A stretch of 64,000 nucleotides of DNA from Zeugodacus cucurbitae (Eukaryota > Arthropoda > Insecta > Diptera > Tephritidae). Made by a program: the position numbers and the translations under genes. The notes beneath the pieces were generated by a model. It was not told the origin of the DNA. It saw only the letters and a list, made by a program, of their open reading frames with translations, and made no database searches. Each line of letters starts with the position of its first letter. Position 1 is the first letter of the stretch. Location: positions 22,252,001 through 22,316,000 of the forward strand of contig NC_071670.1 of the NCBI RefSeq assembly GCF_028554725.1. The letters run 5' to 3'. Of the stretch, positions 14,065 to 22,240 are shown in pieces.

Positions 14065-15224
14065 ATGCTCTTTATGTTTTTATTTGTCAATATTCAACTT
14101 GCAGGAATGTGAACTTGATCTTAAATCTGATAAAAATACAAAATAAATGATTATGAATAAACATTCTTTATGTTTCTATTTGTCGATAAACAACTTGCAA
14201 GAAAGTGAACTTTGTTATTAAATGTGATAAAATACAAAATAAATGATTATGAATAAACATTCTTTATGTTTTTATTTGTCGATATTTAGCTTGCAGGAAA
14301 GTGAACTTTTATCTTACATGTGATAAAATACAAAATAAATGATTATGAATAAATGTTCTTTATCTTTTTTTTTGTCAATATTCAATTTGCTAGAATGTGA
14401 ACTTTGATATTAAATGTGATAAAAATACAAAATAAATGATTATGAATAAACATTCTTTATGTTTTTATTTGTCGATATTTAACTTGCAGGAAAGTGAACT
14501 TTGATAATAAATGTGATAAAATACAAAATAAATGATTAGGAATAAACATTCTTTATGTTTTTATTTGTCGATATTTAAATTGCAGGAAAGTGAACTTTTA
14601 TCTTACATGTGATAAAATACAAAATAAATGATTATGAATAAATGTTCTTTATGTTTTTATTTGTCGATAAACAACTTGCAAGAAAGTGAACTTTAATCTT
14701 AAATGTGATAAAAATACAAAATAAATGATTATGAATAAACATTCTTTATGTTTTTATTTGTCGATATTTAACTTGCAGGAAAGTGAACTTTGATCTTAAA
14801 TGTGATAAAATACGAAATAAATGATTATGAATTTATGTTCTTTATGTTTTTATTTGTCAATATTCAACTTGCAAGAATGTGAACTTTGATCTTACATCTC
14901 ATAAAAATACAAAATTATGATTATGAATAAATGTTCTTTATGTTTTTATTTTTAATATTCAACTCGCAAGAATGTGAACTTGATCATAAATCTGATAAAA
15001 ATACAAAATAAATGATTATGAATAAACATTCTTTATGTTTTTATTTGTCGATATTTAACTTGCAGGAAAGTGAACTTTTATCTTACATGTGATAAAATAC
15101 AAAATAAATTATTATGAATAAATGTTCTTTATGTTTTTATTTGTCAATATTCAATTTGCTAGAATGTGAACTTTGATATTAAATGTGATAAAAATACAAA
15201 ATAAATGATTATGAATAAACATTC

Positions 15225-15227
15225 TTT
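15225..15227. repeat. Target site duplication TTT, left
   Basis: The uninterrupted satellite reads CATTCTTTATG (for example at 29337-29347). Left of the element it reads CATTCTTT and then the element begins AAGGG. Together with the TTT at 18157 this gives a 3-bp duplication, the length expected for Harbinger. Confidence 0.8.
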
Positions 15228-15251
15228 AAGGGTATTCGTTTAAACGTGTAA
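15228..15251 (+). repeat. Left terminal inverted repeat, 24 bp
   Basis: Begins AAGGGTATTCG and ends GTGTAA. It is the exact reverse complement of 18133-18156. Beyond base 24 the two ends diverge (TGTTACCC against AAGCCCCG). It contains TTTAAA at its centre. Expected to be the cleavage and end-recognition site for the transposase. Confidence 0.95.
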
Positions 15252-15372
15252 TGTTACCCATCGCATAAATTTATGCAAATACGCAGTGTGTTACATGAAC
15301 GCACTTCAAATTCTTTGTGTAAATGCCACTTATTTATGTATTAAACAGCTGTTTGGGTGTCAAAATATTAAA
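15252..15372 (+). promoter_or_regulatory. Left subterminal region and transposase 5' leader
   Basis: 121 bp between the inverted repeat and the transposase start. It holds a perfect 14-bp palindrome GCATAAATTTATGC at 15263-15276. The transposase promoter should lie here or in the inverted repeat, but I cannot point to a convincing TATA box or initiator. In Harbinger elements subterminal motifs are bound by the Myb-like partner; whether this palindrome is such a site is inference. Confidence 0.45.
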
Positions 15373-16736
15373 ATGCCGAAAGTTAGCGAAAAAGCAAAAT
15401 TTATTCAACTTTGCGAAAAATCACTAGTATTTGATTTGTTAATGTTGGAGCTGTTTGGAAAACATGACGGTAATTGTTTTGCGTCAATGCTACATTTTTT
15501 AAAGGCGCATATATACATAAATATATAAATGATTTCAGAAATCCAACGCAAAAAGGAAGATGAAATTATGGAAGACTTTAGCTTTGCATTGGCAGCTGCT
15601 GCATATTTTAGATATGGATCTACATTTGTTCATCATTCTGTCCCAAAATCACCCAACTTTTTAATAGATGTATTACCGCATTTGGATGAAAACAGGTTTC
15701 GAGAAATTGTGCGAGTCAGCAAAACCACATTTGATTTTATCATTGATCTGATAAAGGATGACGAAGTGTTCAATGGTCCACGTTCATGTAAACAGTTTCC
15801 TATCCAAATTCAATTGGCTGTAGTAATGTACCGACTGGGTTCATGTGGAGAAGGAGCAACAATTACTAAAATTGCTAGTTTGTTTGGTATTAGCGATGGT
15901 GGAGTAATACAGGTGAGCTATTTACATATGTATCGGTTAAAATTTGTGTTTCAGCTGTATTTTAAATTTCTCAATAGGTCATGACCAACAGGGTATTTGA
16001 TGCAATTATTAAAAGGAAAACTCAGTTTCTGTTTTGGCCGGACCCTGTAGAGCGTAGAGCTTTAGTTGTTCAAACACTCAGTGAGCTACCACATTGTGTT
16101 GGCTACGTAGATGGAACGGAGATAAAATTGGCGGAAAAACCCACTGTAGATTGCGAAGCATATTTTTCTCGCAAGCATATATATTCACTTAAGGCTCAAT
16201 GTGTGTGTGACCACAAACTAGTAATTCGTCATATGGTATTGGGGTATCCCGGTAGTGTTCACGACGCTAGGATATACAACAATTGCGAGCTATCCACAAA
16301 CGCCACTGAAATGCTAACAGGATCAGAGTGGTTAGCTGCAGACAGTGCATATAAATTAACTTCGACCCTTATTACTCCTTTTAGAATAAACGCAACGGAA
16401 GGCACCTTGAATCAACGAATTCTGTTCAACAGAACGTTCAGCCAGTACCGAATAAGAATTGAGCATTGCTTTGGTTTATTGAAAGAACGTTTTAATAGCT
16501 TGAAAGAACTCAAAATTCAAATAAAGAGTGATAATTCGGTAAAGTTTGCATGCCGGTGGATATTAGTTTGTGCGATATTGCACAATATTATATTAAAAGA
16601 AAACGACGGTGGTTTTGATGTTGACGAAGAAAGCATTAGTGAAAACAGTGAAGTCGACGAGCCTGGGGATCAAAACTTACCAACAGTTGAAGGTGCATCT
16701 AAGCGCCTTTCATTGTTATCACTAATGGAAACTTAA
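15373..16736 (+). CDS. PIF/Harbinger DDE transposase, spliced, three exons
   Basis: Gene model: exons 15373-15469, 15539-15912 and 15978-16736 (TAA at 16734-16736) give a 409-residue protein. Introns are 69 and 65 nt, GT-AG, in phases 1 and 0, and each join keeps the frame. The product is a cut-and-paste nuclease of the DDE_Tnp_4 type acting in the nucleus on the element ends. Visible features: an N-terminal region with a helix-turn-helix-like stretch around 121-170 (ITKIASLFGISDGGVIQ, then RVFDAI); first catalytic Asp in YVDGTEIKL (D202); second in PGSVHDARIY (D253); the conserved LAADSAYKL motif (279); Glu in RIEHCFGLLKERF (E319). This order matches human HARBI1 and plant PIF transposases. 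The start at 15373 is chosen because AAAATGCC has a purine at -3 and the short first exon splices cleanly; an ATG at 15286 lies upstream in the same frame. An AATAAA follows the stop. The splice sites are predicted by eye. Confidence 0.9.
15470..15538 (+). other. Intron 1 of the transposase gene (69 nt)
   Basis: Donor GACG|GTAATT and acceptor ATTTCAG|AAATCC. It contains in-frame stops (TAA at 15526-15528), so it must be removed for the N-terminal exon to join the body. Splicing produces ...FGKHD-E-IQRKKEDE..., using a codon split 1+2 (GAA). Confidence 0.75.
15913..15977 (+). other. Intron 2 of the transposase gene (65 nt)
   Basis: Donor ATACAG|GTGAGC and acceptor CTCAATAG|GTCATG. Removing it joins GISDGGVIQ to VMTNRVFDAII in phase 0 and restores the helix-turn-helix-like region expected in the family. 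A competing TTTCAG at about 15954 would lead into a frame that stops at 15984, so it is rejected. Confidence 0.85.
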
Positions 16737-16737
16737 A

Positions 16738-16743
16738 AATAAA
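16738..16743 (+). terminator. Poly(A) signal AATAAA for the transposase
   Basis: AATAAA begins two bases after the transposase TAA, so the 3' untranslated region would be very short. A second AATAAA lies at 16806-16811. Confidence 0.6.
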
Positions 16744-16791
16744 GTATTGAAACTCATGTTTACATATCTTTAAAATCCATTAATATATGCT

Positions 16792-16797
16792 TTTATT
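16792..16797 (-). terminator. Poly(A) signal AATAAA for the Myb-like gene
   Basis: TTTATT on + reads AATAAA on -, about 130 nt past the minus-strand stop at 16926-16928. A second AATAAA on - overlaps the stop itself (16925-16930), which would leave almost no 3' untranslated region. Confidence 0.45.
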
Positions 16798-16925
16798 TAC
16801 AGAAAAATAAAAAGTGCTTCTGTGCCTATTAACATTTAGTTACATTCAAATATACATGTATTTTGCTATGAGATCTTTTAAATTTGCGAAAAAAGTACCA
16901 TGTGAAATCTCTTAAAGTTTCACAT

Positions 16926-17944
16926 TTATTTTGATTTTAACTTTAACTCTATTTCAAACATTTTAATGCGTTCTTCACTAGCAAGTTTCAGTTTTTCAAT
17001 TTCCAGTTTGGTTTCTTTTTCTGATTCAGTTTCAATTCTTTTCATTTCTAATTGATTATTCAGTTCAATTCTTTTCAACTCGACCTCATTCTTTTCTTTT
17101 TCTTTTTCTAATTCTATTTTCTTAACTTCTAATTCCAACCTTTTCTCCTGAATAAAAATCAATTTATTGAACGGGGCTTCACTCTTTCTTTTTGGTTTTT
17201 TTGTTGAACTTCTAAAGTCCAACGAACTTTGTGGTGTAGAAGTTGCCGCGGCGGCGGCACTGCAATCGCTACTTATACTTATAGGTAATATTGGGTCAAC
17301 TAAATCCTCACAATCGAGCGCACACAAGTCGTAGGAATCGATGGTATCGTTTAACGAACTATCAGCACAAGGGGAATCAGCCAGTACTTCAATGCTGTCA
17401 GTGCTTTCAAAAATTACTCCGGGATTTACATTTTTGCGTTGCCCGAAGATAACTTCCAGTAAGTCAAAGTTGGGACAAATTTTGTTGACATGCGCTGATA
17501 CGCTTGACTCGTCACCATTAGCGAGTAGTCCAGACCCAGTTTTGTTTTTCCAGGCTGCCGCGGCAACGTACAACGCTTTGAGATACCTCATTTTGCTTTT
17601 CATAGCTACGCAAACGACAGATTGAAGTGCCGGTGTATTTTGCTGCAATTTTTCGTAAAACCTTTGGGAGGTCGGTTTCTGGAAGATATGCGTAAATTCG
17701 TGTTAAAACAAACATATGTACCTAAACATTTTCACTTTTCTAAAACCCTTACCTCAAAAGATTCTGGACTATCTTTAATTGCGTCGGATACTGCTTGCAA
17801 CAGCTGCAGGGACTGCGACTCTGTCCAGCGATGGGACGGTTTCAGCCGTAGACGCTTTTGCTTTAACTTTTTATCCTGAAATATAAAACAATTGCAACAA
17901 TTAAATAAAATTTATGTTCCGAGTTTCATTCTTACCTTTTCCAT
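16926..17944 (-). CDS. Harbinger Myb/SANT-like DNA-binding partner, spliced, three exons
   Basis: Minus-strand exons 17936-17944 (MEK only), 17753-17875 and 16926-17678 give a 294-residue protein. Introns are 60 and 74 nt, GT-AG, both phase 0. Domains: a trihelix Myb/SANT-like domain at about 18-123 (HRWTESQSLQLLQAV with W20; RFYEKLQQN; KSKMRYLKALYVAAAAWK; SGSG-like linker; FDLLEVIFG at the end); an acidic, Ser-rich linker with a five-Ala run (185-189); a basic cluster KKPKRKS (204-210) that could be a nuclear localisation signal; and a long charged coiled coil rich in Glu/Lys from about 215 to the end. In characterised animal Harbingers the partner binds subterminal DNA and helps recruit the transposase; that role is inferred here. 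ATG at 17944 has A at -3 and G at +4; an in-frame ATG 24 nt upstream has a weaker context. The canonical second and third tryptophans of the Myb fold are partly replaced (M74/Y76; W87 kept). It could be called MADF-like. Confidence 0.85.
17679..17752 (-). other. Intron 2 of the Myb-like gene (74 nt)
   Basis: On the minus strand the donor is TTTGAG|GTAAGG and the acceptor ATCTTCCAG|AAACCG. It joins ...KDSPESFE to KPTSQRFYEKL in phase 0, inside the Myb-like domain. Confidence 0.8.
17876..17935 (-). other. Intron 1 of the Myb-like gene (60 nt)
   Basis: On the minus strand the donor is GAAAAG|GTAAGA and the acceptor ATATTTCAG|GATAAA. The first coding exon is therefore only nine nucleotides (MEK), joined in phase 0 to a Lys/Arg-rich stretch (DKKLKQKRLRLK). 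Confidence 0.75.
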
Positions 17945-18132
17945 TTTAATTTTCACAATAATATTCATCAGCTGGTCGTTTGGTAGGGTTGCTTTTGCAA
18001 TATCGTAAATTTACAAGTGTTCTTTACACACTGACATTGGTGCGTAATGTGTTTAAATGAATTTCCATATAAGTTGCTGCCAGATTTTTACGCATTCGTA
18101 AATATACACGGTTTAAGAGGTTTACGGGGCTT
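17945..18132 (-). promoter_or_regulatory. Right subterminal region and Myb-like gene 5' leader
   Basis: 188 bp between the Myb-like start and the right inverted repeat. CGTAAA or its complement occurs four times: 18004-18009, 18087-18092, 18097-18102 and 18121-18126. The middle two form a dyad TTTACG-CATT-CGTAAA at 18087-18102. Clustered short motifs just inside the ends are where Harbinger Myb-like proteins bind, so these are candidate sites. No clear TATA box is visible. Confidence 0.45.
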
Positions 18133-18156
18133 TTACACGTTTAAACGAATACCCTT
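18133..18156 (-). repeat. Right terminal inverted repeat, 24 bp
   Basis: Begins TTACAC and ends CGAATACCCTT, a perfect inverted match to 15228-15251 with no mismatch in 24 positions, consistent with a recent insertion. Confidence 0.95.
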
Positions 18157-18159
18157 TTT
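18157..18159. repeat. Target site duplication TTT, right
   Basis: Directly after the right inverted repeat (ending CCCTT) the sequence is TTTATG, restoring the satellite reading frame of CATTCTTTATG when the element and one TTT are removed. Confidence 0.8.
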
Positions 18160-19609
18160 ATGTTTTTATTTGTCGATATTTAACTTGCAGGAAAGTGAAC
18201 TTTGATATTAAATGTGATAAAATACAAAATAAATGATTAGGAATAAACATTCTTTATGTTTTTATTTGTCGATATTTAAATTGCAGGAAAGTGAACTTTT
18301 ATCTTACATGTGATAAAATACAAAATAAATTATTATGAATAAATGTTCTTTATGTTTTTGTTTGTCAATATTCAACTTGCAAGAATGTGAACTTGATCAT
18401 AAATCTGATAAAAATACAAAATAAATGATTATGAGTAAACATTCTTTATGTTTTTATTTGTGGATATTTAACTTGCAAGAAAGTGAACTTGATCATAAAT
18501 CTGATAAAAATACAAAATAAATGATTATGAATAAACATTCTTTATGTTTCTATTTGTCGATAAACAACTTGCAAGAAAGTGAACTTAGATCTTAAATGTG
18601 ATAAAATGCAAAGTAAATGATTATGAATAAATGTTTTTTATGTTTTTATTTTTAATATTCAACTCGCAAGAAAGTGAACTTTGATCTTAAATGTGATAAA
18701 ATACGAAATAAATGATTATGAAATTACGTTCTTTATGTTTTTATTTGTCGATATTCAACTTGCACGAAAGTGAACTTTTGTCTTAAATCTGATAAAATAT
18801 AAAATAAATGATAATGAATAAATGTTCTTTATGTTTCCAGTTGTCGATAAACAACTCGCAAGAAAGTGAACTTTGATCTTAAATGTGATAAAATACGAAA
18901 TAAATGATTATGAAATTATGTTCTTTATGTTTTTATTTGTCGATATTCAACTTTCACGAAAGTGAACTTTTATCTTAAATCTGATAAAATATGAAATAAA
19001 TGATTATGAATAAATGTTCTTTATGTTTCCAGTTGTCGATAAACAACTTGCAAGAAAGTGAACTTTGATCTTAAATGTGATAAAATACAAAATAAATGAT
19101 TATGAATAAATGTTCTTTATGTTTTTATTTGTCAATATTCAACTTGCAAGAATTTGAACTTGATCATAAATCTGATAAAAAATACAAAATAAATGATTAT
19201 GAATAAACATTCTTTATGTTTTTATTTGTCGATAAACAACTTGCAAGAAAGTGAACTTTGATCTTAAATGTGATAAAATACAAAATAAATGATTATGAAT
19301 AAATGCTCTTTATGTTTTTATTTGTCAATATTCAACTTGCAAGAATGTGAACTTGATCTTAAATCTGATAAAAATACAAAATAAATGATTATGAATAAAC
19401 ATTCTTTATGTTTCTATTTGTCTACAAACAACTTGCAAGAAAGTGAACTTTGATAATAAATGTGATAAAATACAAAATAAATGATTATGAATAAACATTC
19501 TTTATGTTTTTATTTGTCGGTATTTAACTTGCATTAAAGTGAACTTTTATCTTACATGTGATAAAATACAAAATAAATGATTATGAATAAATGTTCTTTA
19601 TGTTTTTAT

Positions 19610-20930
19610 TTGTCAATATTCAACTTGCTAGAATGTGAACTTTGATATTAAATGTGATAAAATACAAAATAAATGATTATGAATAAACATTCTTTATGTT
19701 TTTATTTGTCAATATTCAACTTGCTAGAATGTGAACTTTGATATTAAATGTGATAAAATACAAAATAAATGATTATGAATAAACATTCTTTATGTTTTTA
19801 TTTGTCGATATTCAACTTGCAGGAAAGTGAACTTTGATATTAAATGTGATAAAATACAAAATAAATGAATATGAATAAACATTCACTATGTTTTTATTTG
19901 TCGATAAACAACTTGCAACAAAGCGAACTTTGATCTTAAAAGTGATAAAATACAAAATAAATGATTATGAATAAATGTTCTTTATGTTTTTATTTGTCAA
20001 TATTCAACTTGCAAGAATGTGAACTTGATCATAAATCTGATAAAATACAAAATAAATGATTATGAATAAACATTCTTTACGTTTTTATTTTTAATATTCA
20101 ACTTGCAAGAAAGTGAACTTTGATCTTAAATGTGATAAAATACGAAATAAATGATTATGAATTTATGTTCTTTATGTTTTTATTTGTCAATATTCAACTT
20201 GCACGAAAGTGAACTTTTATCTTAAATTTGATAAAATGTAAAATAAATGATTATGAATAAATGTTCTTTATGTTTCCAGTTGTCGATAAACAACTTGCAA
20301 GAAAGCGAACTTTGATCTTAAATGTGATAAAATAAAAAATAAATGATTATGAATAAATGTTCTTTATGTTTTCGTTTGTCAATATTCAACTTGCAAGAAT
20401 GTGAACTTGATCATAAATCTGATAAAAATACAAAATAAATGATTATGAGTAAACATTCTTTATGTTTTTATTTGTCGATATTTAACTTGCAAGAAAGTGA
20501 ACTTGATCATAAATCTGATAAAAATACAAAATAAATGATTATGAATAAAGATTCTTTATGCTTTTATTTGTCGATATTCAACTTGCAAGAAAAGGAACTT
20601 TGATCTTAAATGTGATAAAATACAAAATAAATGATTATGAATAAATGTTCTTTATGTTTTTATTTGTCAATATTCAACTTGCAAGAATGTGAACTTGATC
20701 ATAAATCTGATAAAAATACAAAATAAATGATTATGAATAAACATTCTTTATGTTTCTATTTGTCGATAAACAACTTGCAAGAAAGTGAACTTTGATATTA
20801 AATGTGATAAAATACAAAATAAATGATTATGAATAAACATTCTTTATGTTTTTATTTGTCGATATTTAGCTTGCAGGAAAGTGAACTTTTATCTTACATG
20901 TGATAAAATACAAAATAAATGATTATGAAT
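19610..20930. repeat. Block matching 34.6-35.9 kb
   Basis: TCACTATG (19883 and 34876) and the AAAGATTC monomer (20550 and 35543) are both 14,993 bp apart, with the same monomer order between. This links the segment just right of the transposon block to the start of the highly amplified 34-58 kb part. Confidence 0.6.
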
Positions 20931-21779
20931 AAATGTTCTTTATGTTTCCAGTTGTCGATAAACAACTTGCAAGAAAGTGAACTTTGATCTTAAATGTGAT
21001 AAAATACAAAATAAATGATTATGAATAAATGTTCTTTATATTTTTGTTTGTCAATATTCAACTTGCAAGAATGTGAACTTGATCATAAATCTGATAAAAA
21101 TACAAAATAAATGATTATGAGTAAACATTCTTTATGTTTTTATTTGTCGATATTTAACTTGCAAGAAAGTGAACTTGATCATAAATCTGATAAAAATACA
21201 AAATAAATGATTATGAATAAACATTCTTTATGTTTCTATTTGTCGATAAACAACTTGCAAGAAAGTGAACTTTGATCTTAAATGTGATAAAATACAAAGT
21301 AAATGATTATGAATAAACATTCTTTATGCTTTTATTTGTCGATATTCAACTTGCAAGAAAAGGAACTTTGATCTTAAATGTGATAAAATAGAAAATAAAT
21401 GATTATGAATAAATGTTCTTTATGTTTTTATTTGTCAATATTCAACTTGCAAGAATGTGAACTTGATCATAAATCTGATAAAAATACAAAATAAATGATT
21501 ATGAATAAACATTCTTTATGTTTTTATTTGTCGATAAACAACTTGCAAGAAAGTGAACTTTGATATTAAATGTGATAAAATACAAAATAAATGATTATGA
21601 ATAAACATTCTTTATGTTTTTATTTGTCGATATTTAACTTGCAGGAAAGTGAACTTTTATCTTACATGTGATAAAATACAAAATAAATGATTATGTATAA
21701 ATGTTCTTTATGTTTTTATTTGTCAATAAACAACTTGCAAGAAAATGAACTTGATCATAAATCTGATAAAAATACAAAA

Positions 21780-22240
21780 TAAATGATTATGAGTAAACAT
21801 TCTTTATGTTTTTATTTGTCGATATTTAACTTGCAAGAAAGTGAACTTGATCATAAATCTGATAAAAATACAAAATAAATGATTATGAATAAACATTCTT
21901 TATGTTTCTATTTGTCGATAAACAACTTGCAAGAAAGTGATTATGAGTAAACATTCTTTATGTTTTTATTTGTCGATATTTAACTTGCAAGAAAGTGAAC
22001 TTGATCATAAATCTGATAAAAATACAAAATAAATGATTATGAATAAACATTCTTTATGTTTCTATTTGTCGATAAACAACTTGCAAGAAAGTGATTATGA
22101 GTAAACATTCTTTATGTTTTTATTTGTCGATATTTAACTTGCAAGAAAGTGAACTTGATCATAAATCTGATAAAAATACAAAATAAATGATTATGAATAA
22201 ACATTCTTTATGTTTCTATTTGTCGATAAACAACTTGCAA
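21780..22240. repeat. Truncated-monomer tandem, 154-bp step
   Basis: At 21937 and again at 22091 a monomer is cut so that AAGAAAGTGA runs straight into TTATGAGTAAAC, skipping about 38 bp. The two junctions are identical and 154 bp apart, so one truncation was copied in tandem. The same junction recurs once at about 31300. Confidence 0.75.

Larger units (their letters stand above)
1..15227. repeat. AT-rich ~96-bp tandem satellite array, left segment
   Basis: Continuous head-to-tail array of monomers of 95-97 bp, entered mid-monomer at base 1. A representative monomer has 21 G+C in 96 bp (22%). Landmarks in order are AAATGATTATGAATAAACAT, TTCTTTATGTTTTTATTTGT, CGATATTTAACTTGCAGG, AAAGTGAAC, GTGATAAAATACAAAAT. 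Monomers fall into recurring variants: AAACATTC or AAATGTTC; TTTTTATTTGTCGATATT, TTTCCAGTTGTCGATAAAC or TTTTTATTTTTAATATTC; GCAAG, GCAGG, GCTAG, GCACG or GCATT; GAACTTTGAT, GAACTTTTATCTTACATG or GAACTTGATCATAAATCTG. Variants recur in the same order over kilobases, so the array is made of multi-monomer blocks. No gene is visible. The many ATG-to-TAA stretches are one monomer long and are by-products of the repeat. Confidence 0.97.
16737..16925. other. Tail-to-tail spacer between the two transposon genes
   Basis: 189 bp between the two convergent stop codons. Apart from poly(A) signals on both strands (AATAAA on + at 16738 and 16806; the reverse complement TTTATT at 16792-16797) I see nothing else in it. 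The two 3' untranslated regions probably overlap. Confidence 0.6.
15228..18156 (+). mobile_element. Complete PIF/Harbinger DNA transposon, 2,929 bp
   Basis: A non-satellite insertion bounded by perfect 24-bp terminal inverted repeats and flanked by TTT on both sides. It carries the two genes expected of an animal Harbinger element: a DDE transposase on + and a Myb/SANT-like protein on -, arranged tail to tail. Seen directly: the inverted repeats, the flanking TTT, open spliced frames for both genes, and paralogous satellite sites without the insertion (for example 29341-29343). Known of the family: short inverted repeats, 3-bp target duplications, two-protein cut-and-paste transposition. Inferred: the insertion is young and may be autonomous, because neither gene shows a stop or frameshift. 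It is clearly richer in G+C than the satellite around it, and it is the only copy in the window. Confidence 0.95.
7735..19560. repeat. Large paralogous block, left copy (contains the transposon)
   Basis: Marker monomers match the block at about 24301-30745. The truncated TCATTCTTGC monomer (8041 and 24607) and the GCTCTTTATG monomer (8971 and 25537) are both offset by 16,566 bp. After the 2,547-bp tandem duplication the CTTTGTTATT marker (14214 and 28233) is offset by 14,019 bp, exactly 2,547 less. After the transposon the AAATTACG marker (18723 and 29908) is offset by 11,185, the transposon length less about one extra monomer in the right copy. Boundaries are approximate. Confidence 0.75.

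Noticed and set aside
1..15227. CRISPR array
   Set aside because: Although regularly repeated, there are no unique spacers: the whole 96-bp period is conserved, and the host is eukaryotic by its introns. It is a satellite.
15225..15228. TTA target duplication for the transposon
   Set aside because: TTA is present left of AGGG, but the right flank reads TTTTATG after CCCT, which would leave two unexplained T bases compared with the empty site. TTT with AAGGG ends fits exactly.
15286..15372. N-terminal extension of the transposase from the ATG at 15286
   Set aside because: It is in frame, but the extra residues look unlike a Harbinger N-terminus, and the ATG at 15373 has a better start context. 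It cannot be excluded without transcript data.
17341..17879. Plus-strand open frames at 17341-17625 and 17622-17879, and a minus-strand one at 17518-17715
   Set aside because: They lie opposite to, or out of frame with, the Myb-like exons, cross its introns, and show no recognisable domain.
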